A DNA stretch of 64,000 bases from Schistocerca nitens (lineage: Eukaryota > Arthropoda > Insecta > Orthoptera > Acrididae), in NCBI RefSeq assembly GCF_023898315.1, contig NC_064619.1, forward strand, positions 477,813,376-477,877,375. The letters are read 5' to 3'. This document shows, piece by piece, positions 9,769 through 22,123 of the stretch. The position numbers and the translations under genes are program-made. How positions within the stretch are numbered: position 1 is the first letter of the stretch; every line of letters starts with the position of its first letter. The notes below the pieces were generated by a model. The model was given only the letters and a program-made list of their open reading frames with translations. It ran no database searches and was not told where the DNA came from.

Positions 9769-11285
9769 TTAAACATAAACAACCAAGTACTGTTCCAAAT
9801 GTTCAGTAGTAAGATTTTGTTCTTGATCACTCAAATCATTTTTATAAGCAGAAAAGGACCATTCTACATCAACTGCTGTTGCTGGGCAGTATTTGAATTT
9901 GGGTGCTATGTTGGCAGTTATTGTTTCTGGTAAAAGTTCATCCATCCCATTAATAAAACTCGATTTGGCACAAGGGTTCAAAGCCTGGGTTATTGTTTAA
10001 AAGGTTTTCAAACTTTTCTTTAAGTTTTCTTGGGAATACCTCCAGCTTATGAAGAGTTCACTAGAATAATTTTATCTCTTAACTGAATAGTCATTCAGTG
10101 CCAAACCTGAGTTCCAAGCTTTTTAATACTTGCAGGTGTATGAGAAAAACGAGTGCTAATCACACAAATGTCTCTTAATACCGGAATTATTAAACGCTTC
10201 CTTGCATTGGCAAACTGCCAAAGCCTCTGCACTATCAAAGTCATTTACTACCCCTCTAATGGCCTCAAAATGTTCGTTGCGAAACAACACAGCTTCAGCC
10301 CAAGTACACCGAGTTACCGTTGGTTTGGGAGGTAAAGGCACATTTGGTAGTTTCTCTTTGTAGGTCTTGATGTGAGCAGGAGCCTTTAGAAACACTTTCT
10401 TTGTGGATGAGATCAGTTTATTTACATTCACAAACACGGAACGTACTTCATCAGGGTGATGTACTCCATGAGCAAAACACCTAATATGAATTAAATTGGG
10501 ATAAAATACTCAGAGGGCTTTTCCTGCTTTGATCATAAGAGGAGCAGCATCTGAAATAAACACAAACACCCTTTCATCTGCAGAAGATTCAGGAAATATT
10601 TTCTAATACCCTTATTCACAAATCTGGTAATCATAGAATGATTTACTTTTTCAAGTTCTTTGCAGGTTGCTAAATAGTAAGGAGTGGCTCTTCTTTTAAA
10701 GCACCAACAATTAAATTTGTAATGTAATGGTCAGAAGTGCCTGTAATTTCGCCAACTGAAATCCAGATAATGCTGTGCTTGAGTTCACTGCATATTTCTT
10801 CCAGAACATTTACGAAAATTGTCAGTATGTAATTTTTGCGCAATGTTGATTCATCTGGTATATTTTGATTTAAGCAATATTTGTGCAGGAAGACCTTAAC
10901 GATAGGGTTTGTAAGTTTGTGCAATATTGCTTGCAATGAATGCTCCACATAGATTCATGTTAAACCAACTTTTTTCGTTACCTTTGGACAAATCCCTGCT
11001 GTTGCAACTTGCTGTTGTCAGAGGTTGTTGTCTTGGTCCTTTCTTATGCATTCCTGTGATATGAAGACTTGTCTTAACATGGTCTATTTCAAACTTTTTC
11101 TTTTTCACAAAATGTTTCTCTCGCAAGCTCGACAATATAAAACAATTCTGTCACATGTAAATGTTCGAGGATGGTCAGCTATCCATGAAACGTTTCTTTT
11201 TTCGGGCAGCATGGCGCACAACATGTTATGCACTATTTGTCGTAACGTGTTCAACTGTGTGCAAGTAAATAGAAAGATAAACTGA
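9769..11285 (-). pseudogene. hAT-family transposase remnant (CGGBP1-like type)
   Basis: Four pieces in order on the minus strand. A BED-type zinc finger region (about 11250-10980) has a YCRAC motif, then HVKTSLHITGMHKKG in a shifted frame. A middle segment holds NPIVKVFLHKYC, DESTLRKNY and IIWISVGEITG (10948-10670). An ALPPKP-like helical region has LPPKPTVTRCTWAEAV (10437-10156). The hAT C-terminal dimerisation segment is CPATAVDVEWSFSAYKNDL (9981-9769). Several stops and frameshifts separate them. hAT enzymes move elements by cut and paste and use the C-terminal region for dimerisation. Element ends are uncertain: repeated AAATATGCAA strings near 9310 and 11565 may mark its ends. Confidence 0.8.
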
Positions 11286-12080
11286 AATAGTGGACGTGCG
11301 ACTAAAACCTTGCATAGTTTAATTTAATTGTTGCCAAAGCGTTCGGTTTGACAGCAGAAGGGATTAACTGGAGGGGTGGGCACAGGAGCATTAACTCTGT
11401 CTACCAGTTCCTGTTACTCTTCTGTAATGAATTCGCTAGGCAGTGGCCTCTTAGTTAGCGATTGCACACAGTTTTAGGTCGCGGTCAATCTGAGACACAT
11501 CAAAACTAGATTGAGCTTGCCTGCCTGTCTAAATTATTAAAATATTGTAAACATAGAGCGAAAATATGCAATAACCGTGAAAAAGGAGCCAAATATGCAA
11601 ATGCACATGCAACGAGTATCTCTGGATATCGCAGTGTAAGCTGACCTATCAGAAAATGGGTATCTCATTTAAGAGGAACTCCCGTGTGTAGGTGTGTCAG
11701 CTTTTTCTGGGCCTATGAAATATTTTCCATAAGTATGAAACTTTATGAATTTGAGCTGGAAAAAGTTTTAATCTAGAATACTCAGAGAATGAAGCAATTT
11801 TCACCTTTGGTGTAACTTTACTTTGTAAGTGTATTAGCGCCTCAGAAAATTAACGCCTTAACATAGAACCTAGAGTTATCTTGTTTTTCTTATTTTGACA
11901 GAAACTTAAAACCCAAAAGGATAATTGTGCAACTTAATAAAAGACCTTTAAAAAAATAAAATCCACTTATATCCATTGCAGCACTGATAGTTGTGTGTAC
12001 GCCCGCTAGAGAGTACCTGTTACTACATTTGTACCCTGGCTGTTGCGTTTTGGTTGAGGTGGTTGCCACTAGATATTGTT
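11286..12080. other. No gene recognised
   Basis: AT-rich sequence between the hAT relic and a LINE 3' end. The AAATATGCAA-rich part near 11565-11605 may be the right end of the hAT. Confidence 0.4.
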
Positions 12081-12725
12081 TAGTTTTAGTTATGTTATGT
12101 TCCATAGATCATTTTCCTGATCATTTTATTGATATGATGTGGAACAAGTCAGATTACAAGATATATATAATATACTCATATGTATAGTGCTAATATTACT
12201 GAAAATTTTTAGTTCTACACATGCAACTACATTTAGATGTACATTTTTTTTTTCTACCATTTCTGAAACAAACTCCTCCACGGAGTAGAAGAAGTTGTCC
12301 AAAAGAAATGATTTTAAGCTAGATTTAAAACTTGATCTGCTACCTGCCAGACAATTCATGTTGGGCAAATGATCAAAGACTTTTGTTGCTGAATAATGTA
12401 CTCCTTTTTGAGCAACTGACAGCTTCAATAAAGGATAGGAAAGTTCATTTTTCCTTCTAGTGTTGCACTTATGAACATCACTGTTCTTCGCGAATTGAGA
12501 TGGATTATTTGTAATGAATTTCATTAGTGAATATATGTACAGTGATGGTGCAGTTAAAATACCTAACTCCTTGAAAAGGTGCCTACATGGTGTCCTTGGG
12601 TGAACGCCACTAATTATTCTCACTGCTCTCTTTTGTGCAATCAATACTTTATGTCTAAGTGATGAGTTACCCCAGAAAACTATTCCATAAGACATTATTG
12701 AGTGGAATTTGTCTTTACTGTGTGC
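12081..12725 (-). mobile_element. 5'-truncated LINE (LINE B family) 3' end
   Basis: The minus strand encodes the C-terminal ORF2 segment: FHSIMSYGIVFWGNSSL, AQKRAVRIISGV, FKELGILTAPSLYIYS, then SFLLDNFFYSVEEF. It then enters a 3' UTR ending in a GTTCCATAGATC/GATGTGGAACA inverted motif. The same protein block and 3' end occur in LINE B near 28045-28620. The copy begins abruptly near 12725, as expected from incomplete reverse transcription. This C-terminal stretch is open for about 190 codons. Confidence 0.82.
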
Positions 12726-15589
12726 AGCTTTGGATGCACGACGACAAAACATGCACTTTCAGACACTCACTGGTACTGTTGTTTAGGCAATGCTTTCAAA
12801 AAAGAATTACAATAGTGAAGATTGACATTGAATTTAGCAACTATGAAAGTGAAGAAGTATGTGATGTTACACCATTGAAGACTGAAAGTAACGACAGTTT
12901 GTAAGTTGAGGGACAAGTGTCCTCCAGTGGTATGAGATAAATACATCCAGGTGTGCTCCAGACAGCTCCTCCAAGATTTATATTCACAGGAAACCATTGT
13001 GAAATACATGGTTAGACTTAATAGCTACACAGAAACTAAAAAAAATTTTTTCAAGTTTCAGGATAATTTAGTGAAAATCCAGTGCAAGACTATATGTGGT
13101 ATTATAGTACTGATGATTTTCAAAATTTGGAACGCAGTATTTTGAGCTTTACATGTCTATACGTAATTTCATTCATTGTAGGACTTTTTCATAAATAAAA
13201 AATATTTTTTGGAACATAATTTTAAATAAAAAAAGATTATTGAAGGGTTAAATTAAAAACTTATACATGTAATGCAACCATTCTACTATGATCAGGGAGT
13301 GATGCTTGCTATGTTCATTGTATTTGATAAGCTATACATGTTCCTTGGTTTGTGCCAAAAGGAAAGCATCTCGGAGAACTCCGCCAGTGTTTCATGAGTA
13401 TATACTTGGCAAACTCTGGGGTTTTTGGAGCTGGAGGCTGGTGAGAGCCACTATGTCTACATTACTTTAAGCTCTAGTATTGCATCAGTGACAAATGTAT
13501 GGCTTGACACAGGAACATTGTGTATCATAAGGAAAAGGGTGTTCATTTAACTGCCCAGTTCATGTGGATGGTACCAACTTCTGTATAAATTCTCAACCTC
13601 CAGGTGTATCTATTGCTAATGGGATGGATGCCTGTTAAGGTGGAAGTGTCTCCCTCTGGGGTGCCTGTCATACCTTTACATTATGCTTGTCCAAATAAAA
13701 TGGTGATCAGTTTTTGTTTCCCCAGCTATTTGTAGAATGAAAATGAATATTATTTCTGGGTGAACTACTAGTTGAAATTTTTCCGACGACAACCAGAGAA
13801 GGCTGTAAGGTGGGGCCTGGAGTAATCAACACCAAATGTTAGGTGGATTAATAACTGTACATGTGAAACAAAATGTGTGTTTGTTGGAATATTGGGGGAA
13901 GAAGTGACGATCAATAATGTGTCAAGTTCCTAAATTCAATAAGCTCTAGAATCTATTACCCCCCCCCCCCCAACCTTAAAATCAATTAAATGTCTTCAGT
14001 ATGGGGCTCTATTTATTGAGGTAGCACCTTAATAAGTAAGAATGATAATCGAATTCTAGAATTTGGGCAATACCCATTAGTGAACATGTCGTCATAGCGA
14101 TGATGGTTGCTTAAATTAATAAGTCCATCAAGAAGGCTAGAAAAGTTTTTATGCTGCAAAGAGCAGATAAACAGTTATCATCATCCTACTTAGACAACAA
14201 ATGGACATGTTTAGTTCCAATATGATGGATGTAGAGCAATTACTGACAAAGTTTAAACTTAGTGATGGGACAGCCAACTGATTTTAACAACTGGTTGGTC
14301 AGTCAATTTTTCTCATTCAGTTGTTTTTTTCAGTCGAATGGAACTAGTTCCTCTAGTTTATAGTGGCAATGTGAGACGACTGACTGACTGTTCTATGACG
14401 GTTCGGCAGATATGGATGGAAACTTCTCTGTGGGTTTGAGCGGTTTTACTTACAAACTGTCACCATTGTTTTAGGGTGTATGCGAACTGCAAGTACATTT
14501 GCCAACTTTTTTGAGAGACAAATAATGTGTCTTATTTCAAGGAGGTTGAATAAAAAGCTTATTTCTAAAAATTAAGTATTTCCAAAATTTATGTATTTAA
14601 TTACTTAAGTGTGAGTTGTTCATGCTTCTAGTATTAAATGTTGATTTTTGGTTGGTTTTCAAAGGTTAATAACCAGTGCTGCATTATAAATTTACATTTA
14701 AATACATGAAAAATTAGTTTTTACTTCAATTTATTGAATCTCTGTCTCCCAATACTTCTATTTCAATAAATGTTAAGGTGATGTGAACAAAACACTTGTA
14801 AGATACAATTTTTTGAATCCTTTGGGGACTTAATCACTTACATTTTAAGCATATATCGCCACTTGTCAGAAGTATTTTTCACATGAAATATTTATCCCCA
14901 TTCATTAATTTTCTTTGAATTTCTTTGATTAATATAGTCATCATCCTTGCAGATACTGTATGTTACACTGAATGTATCTTGTGGATCACTTTTATCCAGT
15001 CGTATGATTTCTTCCATTCCTTCACCACCGAGTGGTTTGGAATTCTGACCCAGACAAGAAGTTCACTATCAAGATAAAGCCTATTCATACACATGAATGA
15101 AAAAGTGAACTAAAAGCTGCTTATTGCACTCAGTAAAAGGGAAAAATTGGAGCAGTGATAACAGCTATAACAGTGCAGCCAATAGTGATGATTTAACAAT
15201 GGCAAAACGATCAAATGTGTCTGCTCCGAACTGAATCCACCAGATTGTGTCAACTGTTTCTGCTTGGTTGCTCCCACGGATTAGTTTCACTCAAAAGACT
15301 GAATGAATAGTGCAATTGATATTTAAAGCTACAACCGACTGAGTCAATAAATCGTGCACTGGAGGGCATATGCCAAGCAAGTGGCTTAAGGACAGAAAAT
15401 ATCCACTGTGATTTAATGACAAAATTTAGAAAATGCTGAGAAAGCATAAACTATTGTACGCTCAGTTCACAAAAGAGCACTGAAATGTCAACATGCAAGT
15501 ATTATTAAAAATTGCGTGCCTACAAAAACAACACACACAAAGCATAGTGTTGATCATCCTACATTATCAGAAAATCTTGCCGAGAACTT
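12726..15589. other. No gene recognised
   Basis: AT-rich sequence with only short frames. It contains a C13 homopolymer at 13959-13971. No exon, RNA gene or repeat family was recognised. Confidence 0.4.
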
Positions 15590-17235
15590 GAGAAAATTCA
15601 AGTCCTACATAAAATCAATAAGTGTATCATAAGCTTCTATCCAGTCACTTGTTGACCAGGCTGATGTGGCAGTAGAAGGTAGGTAAAGGAAAACTGAAGT
15701 TTTCAGTTTTGCACCTAAGAAATCATTCACCACAGCCTGCTGTATGGAGGTCACAGAAGTAGGCATCCCTCACATTGAGAAGCAACTGAAAACAAACAAG
15801 TCTCCAGGTGAATAGAATCCCAATTGTTTGTCATAGCACTCTTCAGAATTGGCCCCTTTCTTGGCTTGCATTTACTGCAAATCTCTCGACTAGTACTAAG
15901 TCTCAGGTGACTGGAAAAAGTGCAGGTGACCCTTTTGTATAAGAAATGTAAAATAACAGACCTGGAAAACTGTAGACCAGTACCCTTAATGTTGGTCTGC
16001 AGCAGAATTCATGAGCACATACTAAGATTGAATATAATAAATTTCCTTGGGGTAAAAGTACTTCTGTCCACAAATCAGCACAGATTTAGATAGCATCACT
16101 TACGCAAAACTCAGCTTGCCCTTTTCTTGCTTGATATTCTCCAAACCATGGAATCAGGGCTACCGGCAGATTCCATTTTCCTAGATTTCCATAAAAAGGT
16201 TCGCACAGTGCCCCACTGCAACTGTTAACAAATGCCTGAGCACAGAATAACTTCCCAGATATGTGAGTTACTTGAAGACTTGTTAATAATAGGACACAGT
16301 ATGTTGTCCTGATTGGTGAGCGTTCATTAGAGGCAAAGGTACCACCAGGGCAGTGTGATAGGACTGCTCTTGTTCTCTGTATACATGAATGATTTGAGGG
16401 ATAGGGTGAGCAGGAATATGTGACTGCTGATGATGCTATAATATACGGGAAAGTATCATTGTTGAGTGACTGTTGGACAGAATTTATATTTGGTGTAAGG
16501 AATAGAAGCTTGCTGTAAATGTGGAAAAATGTAAGTTAATGCAGTCGAGTAGGTAAAAACAGTCCTGCAGTGTTCAAATGTAGTATTAGTTTGTGTTGCA
16601 TGACACAGTTATGTCACTGTCCTGCAGTGTTCAAATGTAGTATTAGTTTGTGTTGCATGACACAGTTATGTCACTGTCTAGGTGTAATGTGGCACAGCGA
16701 TATAAAATGGGATACGCACGTAAGGTTGCTAGTGGGGAAGACAAATGGTCAACTTTGGTTTATTAGCAGAATCTTACGAAAGTGGAGCTCATCTGCACAG
16801 AAGACCACATGTAGAACACAGATGTGACCCACTTTTGAGTGTTTGGGATATCCACCAGGTCAGATTAAAGGAAGACATTGAAACAATTCATAGATGTGCT
16901 GCTAGATTCGTTACCAGTAGATTTGATAAACACTGAAGTATTGTGGAGATACTTTGTGAACTCAAATGGAAATCCCTGGAGGGAAGACAACATTTTCACG
17001 AAACACTAATGAGAAAATCTGGTGACCTGCCATCTGCAGCTTGCTGCAAAATGATTCTACTGCTGCCATCCTACATGTAAAATAAGGACTCATATGGAGA
17101 CAGATAAACTGTCATTTTTCCTTGCTACCTCTTTGACTGGAATAGGAAAGGAAGCATCTAGCAGTGGTACAAGGTGCCCTCCACCACACACTATATCATG
17201 GCATGTGGCATGTGTTTGTTGATGTAAATGTAGTG
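15590..17235 (+). mobile_element. Decayed LINE (LINE E family), plus strand
   Basis: Fragments of a reverse transcriptase can be followed in shifting frames: FLGVKVLLSTNQHRFR near 16040, a QGSVIGLLLFSVYMNDL motif near 16345-16390, then DIETIHRCAARFVTSRF near 16876-16920. The 3' end (AAGGTGCCCTCCACCACACAC through GATGTAAATGTAG near 17180-17232) is a diverged version of the 3' end of LINE E at 49870. Many stops and frameshifts: an old copy. Confidence 0.72.
16564..16677 (+). repeat. 57-bp tandem duplication
   Basis: Two adjacent 57-bp copies (16564-16620 and 16621-16677) look identical. They lie inside the decayed LINE. Because the period is divisible by three, the local frame repeats a 19-residue unit. 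Confidence 0.95.
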
Positions 17236-17952
17236 GCTGAAAAGCATAATTCCCATAAGTGAAGAGATGACCTCCTGCCACAATATTAGGTATACTTACA
17301 TGAAGGAATCTCTGAATGCTGAAGCAATGGTGTGATGAAAGGGAAGTGGTGTCAGAAACATTATGATGGGAGTGAATGGCAAGATTTGGGGGTGGGGTTG
17401 TAAAGTCTCCTTTATTATTGCTGTTGATTAATCAATAGAGAACATTAAGGCAGAGTTCCTCCATCTAATAATACATCCCTATGTTGAAATGTTTTGAGTG
17501 ACAGCCATATGGTCATATGAAGCTCTTATGTAACAGTCGGTAGGAACAGTTGAAGGAGGAGTCATGACTTTGCACATGATATGAATTAAATAATTCTGAC
17601 AATTGCACAGTATAGAGCCAAATCTGCTTAGTGTTTCAGGATGCACAGAAGGTGCAGGAGACAAGTCATCAAGTGTCTTACACCAAGACAAAGAAGCTGT
17701 ACAGTAAGTAAGAAGCTGGTCAGCGAAGTATATGTCCACTTATTATGCATACTAAGAGTTTAAGGAGAAGTACATACTCCTGCAAGAGAATTTGTAAAAC
17801 AATCATTACTTTCCTGTCAGTAGTCAAACAAATCAGTTGGTCAAAACATTGTGAAGGTTCAAATACAAACTCACTGCACATGCTGGTAGGAGCCTTGTGC
17901 AGCAAATGATGTATCAAACATTGTGACACAACCATTGGTGAATACTCATAAT
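17236..17952. other. No gene recognised
   Basis: Between the decayed LINE and the 5' end of LINE C. Short frames only. Confidence 0.4.
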
Positions 17953-20900
17953 AATGAACCATGGACCTTGCCGTTGGTGGGGAGGCTTGCGTGCCTCAGC
18001 GATACAGATGGCCGTACCGTAGGTGCAACTACAACGGAGGGGTATCTGTTGAGAGGCCAGACAAACGTGGTTCCTGAAGAGGGGCAGCAGCCTTTTCAGT
18101 AGTTGCAGGGGCAACAGTCTGGATGATTGACTGATCTGGCCTTGTAACATTAACCAAAACGGCCTTGCTGTGCTGCTACTGCGAACAGCTGAAAGCAAGG
18201 GGAAACTACAGCTGTAATTTTTCCCGAGGACATGCAGCTTTACTGTATGATTAAATGATGATGGTGTCCTCTTGGGTAAAATATTCCGGAGGTAAAATAG
18301 TCCCCCATTCGGATCTCTGGGCGGGGACTACTCAAGAGGACGTCATTATCAGGAGAAAGAAAACTGGCGTTCTACGGATCGGAGCGTGGAATGTCAGATC
18401 CCTTAATCGGGCAGGTAGGTTAGAAAATTTAAAAAGGGAAATGGATAGGTTAAAGTTAGATTTAGTGGGAATTAGTGAAGTTCGGTGGCAGGAGGAACAA
18501 GACTTTTGGTCAGGTGATTACAGGGTTATAAATACAAAATCAAATAGGGGTAATGCAGGAGTAGGTTTAATAATGAATAAAAAAAATAGGAGTGCGGGTA
18601 AGCTACTACAAACAGCATAGTGAACGCATTATTGTGGCCAAGATAGACACAAAGCCCATGCCTACTACAGTAGTACAAGTTTATATGCCAACTAGCTCTG
18701 CAGATGATGAAGAAATTGATGAAATGTATGACGAGATAAAAGAAATTATTCAGGTAGTGAAGGGAGACGAAAATTTAATAGTCAAGGGTGACTGGAATTC
18801 GTCAGTAGGGAAAGGGAGAGAAGGAAACATAGTAGGTGAATATGGATTGGGGGGAAGAAATGAAAGAGGAAGCCGCCTTGTAGAATTTTGCACAGAGCAT
18901 AACCTAATCATAGCTAACACTTGGTTCAAGAATCATAAAAGAAGGTTGTATACCTGGAAGAATCCTGGAGATACTAAAAGGTATCAGATAGATTATATAA
19001 TGGTAAGACAGAGATTTAGGAACCAGGTTTTAAATTGTAAGACATTTCCAGGGGCAGATGTGGATTCTGACCACAATCTATTGGTTATGATCTGCAGATT
19101 GAAACTGAAGAAACTGCAAAAAGGTGGGAATTTAAGAATATGGGACCTGGATAAACTGAAAGAACGAGAGGTTGTAGAGAGTTTCAGGGAGAGCATAAGG
19201 GAGCAATTGACAGGAATGGGGGAAAGAAATACAGTAGAAGAAGAATGGGTAGCTCTGAGGGATGGAGTAGTGAAGGCAGCAGACGATCAAGTGGGTAAAA
19301 AGACGAGGGATAATAGAAATCCTTGGGTAACAGAAGAAATATTGAATTTAATTGATGAAAGTAGAAAATATAAAAATGCAGTAAATGAAGCAGGCAAAAA
19401 GGAATACAAACGTCTCAAAAATGAAATCGACAGGAAGTGCAAAATGGCTAAGCAGGGATGGCTAGAGGTCAAATGTAAGGATGTACAGGCTTGTCTCACT
19501 AGGGGTAAGATAGATACTGCCTACAGGAAAATTAAAGAGACCTTTGGAGAGAAGAGAACCACTTGTATGAATATCAAGAGCTCAGATGGCAACCCAGTTC
19601 TAAGCAAAGAAGGGAAGGCAGAAAGGTGGAAGGAGTATATAGAGGGTTTATACAAGGGCGAAGCACTTGAGGACAATATTATGGAAATGGAAGAGGATGT
19701 AGATGAAGACGAAATGGAAGATAAGATACTGCGTGAAGAGTTTGACACAGAACTGAAAGACCTGAGTCGAAACAAGGCCCCGGGAGTAGACAACATTCCA
19801 TTACAACTACTGACGGCCTTGGGAGAGCCAGTCCTGACAAAACTCTACCATCTGGTGAGTAAGATGTACAAGACAGGCAAAATACCCTCAGACTTCAAGA
19901 AGAATATAATAATTCCAATCCCAAAGAAAGCAGGTGTTGACAGATGTGAAAATTACCGAACTATCAGTTTAATAAGTCACAGCTGCAAAATACTAATGTG
20001 AATTCTTTACAGATGAATGGAAAAACTGGTAGAAGCGGACCTCAGGGAAGATCAGTTTGGATTCCATAGAAATGTTGGAACACGTGAGGCTATACTGACG
20101 TTACGACTTATCTTAGAAGAAAGATTAAGAAAAGGCAAACCTACGTTTCTAGCATTTGTAGACTTAGAGAAAGCTTTTGACAATGTTAATTGGAATACTC
20201 TCTTTCAAATTCTGAAGGTGGCAGGGGTAAAATACAGGGAGCGAAAGGCTATTTACAATTTGTACAGAAACCAGATGGCAGTTATAAGAGTCGAGGGGCA
20301 TGAAATGGAAGCAGTGGTTGGGAAAGGAGTGAGACAGGGTTGTAGCCTCTCCCCGATGTTATTCAATCTGTATATTCAGCAAGCAGTAAAGGAAACAAAA
20401 GAAAAATTCGGAGTAGGCATTAAAATTCATGGAGAAGAAGTAAAAACTTTGAGGTTCGCCGATGACATTGTAATTCTGTCAGAGACAGCAAAGGACTTGG
20501 AAGAGCAGTTGAATGGAATGGACAGTGTCTTGAAAGGAGGATATAAGATGAACATCAACAAAAGCAAAACGAGGTTAATGGAATGTAGTCAAATTAAATC
20601 GGGTGATGCTGAGGAAATTAGATTAGGAAATGAGTCACTTAAAATAGTAAAGGAGTTTTGCTATTTAGGGAGTAAAATAACTGATGATGGTCGAAGTAGA
20701 GAGGATATAAAATGTAGACTGGCAATGGCAAGGAAATCGTTTCTGAAGAAGAGAAATTTGTTAATATCGAGTATAGATTTAAGTGTCAGGAAGTCGTTTC
20801 TGAAGGTATTTGTATGGAGTGTAGCCATGTATGGAAGTGAAACATGGACGATAACTAGTGTGGACAAGAAGAGAATAGAAGCTTTCGAAATGTGGTGCTA

Positions 20901-21242
20901 CAGAAGAATGCTGAAGATAAGGTGGGTAGATCACGTAACTAATGAGGAGGTATTGAATAGGATTGGGGAGAAGAGAAGTTTGTGGCACAACTTGACTAGA
21001 AGAAGGGATAGGTTGGTAGGACATGTTTTGAGGCATCAAGGGATCACAAATTTAGCATTGGAGGGCAGTGTGGAGGGTAAAAATCGTAGAGGGAGACCAA
21101 GAGATGAATACACTAACCAGATTCAGAAGGATGTAGGTTGCAGTAGGTACTGGGAGATGAAGAAGCTTGCACAGGATAGAGTAGCATGGAGAGCTGCATC
21201 AAACCAGTCTCAGGACTGAAGACCACAACAACAACAACAACC
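17953..21242 (+). mobile_element. RTE-type LINE C, near full length
   Basis: A 5' UTR of about 300 bp (starting AATGAACCATGGACCTTGCC) leads to a single ORF with an endonuclease (LRIGAWNVRSLN, LVGISEVRWQEEQ, VKGDWNSSVGK, SDHNLLVMI) and a reverse transcriptase (NKAPGVDNIPLQLL, FLAFVDLEKAFDNVNW, GVRQGCSLSPMLFNLY, catalytic FADD at 20455-20466). A C-terminal region with SLWHNLTRRRDRLVGHVLRH and RRGRPRDEY follows. The element ends with a CAA-repeat tail after GACTGAAGACCA. Only three lesions are visible: one frameshift near 18590 in an A-run, and two in-frame TGA stops at 19999 and 20032. The second looks like a CGA codon decayed by CpG deamination. Otherwise the frame is open for more than 850 codons, so the insertion is recent. 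Confidence 0.93.
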
Positions 21243-22121
21243 AATGAAAATGGTATAGTCACAAAATATGTTGAGATTTGGCCTCCAGTAATATTTATTG
21301 TTCCAATGGTGCTTGAGATTGCTCTCACATAACATTTAAAACAAGAACTACAAAGAACTCCAGAACCTTTTGGGTTAAGAACTATTAAAGAAGCCTATTT
21401 GTGCCTCTACAGTGCATTTTGGTCCCCATCCTCAAACCGGGCTCCTTGTATCTCAGTTTTGAAGTGGTGTCCCATTGAGCATTGTAGGAAAGACATTGAA
21501 GCAAATAATAAACTGTCACCTGTCACCGACCCTGGAGCCCAGAAACCTTGTTAGCCACTTATGTGGATTCAGGGGTATCAGTTCACCATCAAATAAGTTA
21601 GCAGTGTGAGGACAGTACTAGCTCTGTTTTTCAGTATCAACTGCATAAAATAATTTACTCAAGAAAACTATAAAATTGAGACACAGTACTGCTGGCCAAA
21701 ACGTACCTTCAGGAGGTGAAATATTTAGGAAACCTGAAACACACAAAAAAAGTAACTATACCTGTATTGGCAGTACTAAATATTTTACCTCTCAAAGGTA
21801 TGCATTGGTCAGCAATTCAGTCCCATAATTATATAGTTTTTCTACTTTTCAATATGAAAGATAACATTGTTCCACAGCTGACTCGTTTTATGTCCCTTTA
21901 TTTTTATTATTGACACATTTGGCTGTTATACCTTTATCAAACACGTAAATACATACCAGAAAATAAAAGTAAAAGTTTTCTACCAATAGAATGAGAATTA
22001 ATATTAGTTAAGGGGGCTATGAATACACTCAGGATCGTATTTAGAGAAGTAAAATGAACAGAAATATAATAGTCTAAGTGGATGGTATAGCTCTTGAGCA
22101 AGAGCACAAACCATTTGATAA
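21243..22121. other. No gene recognised
   Basis: Between LINE C and the mariner. No repeat or exon recognised. Confidence 0.4.
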
Positions 22122-22123
22122 TA

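Noticed and set aside
17940-21260. Target duplication for LINE C
   Set aside because: Sequences around AACCATTGGTGA and AACCAATGAAAATGG look alike but do not give a clean direct repeat.
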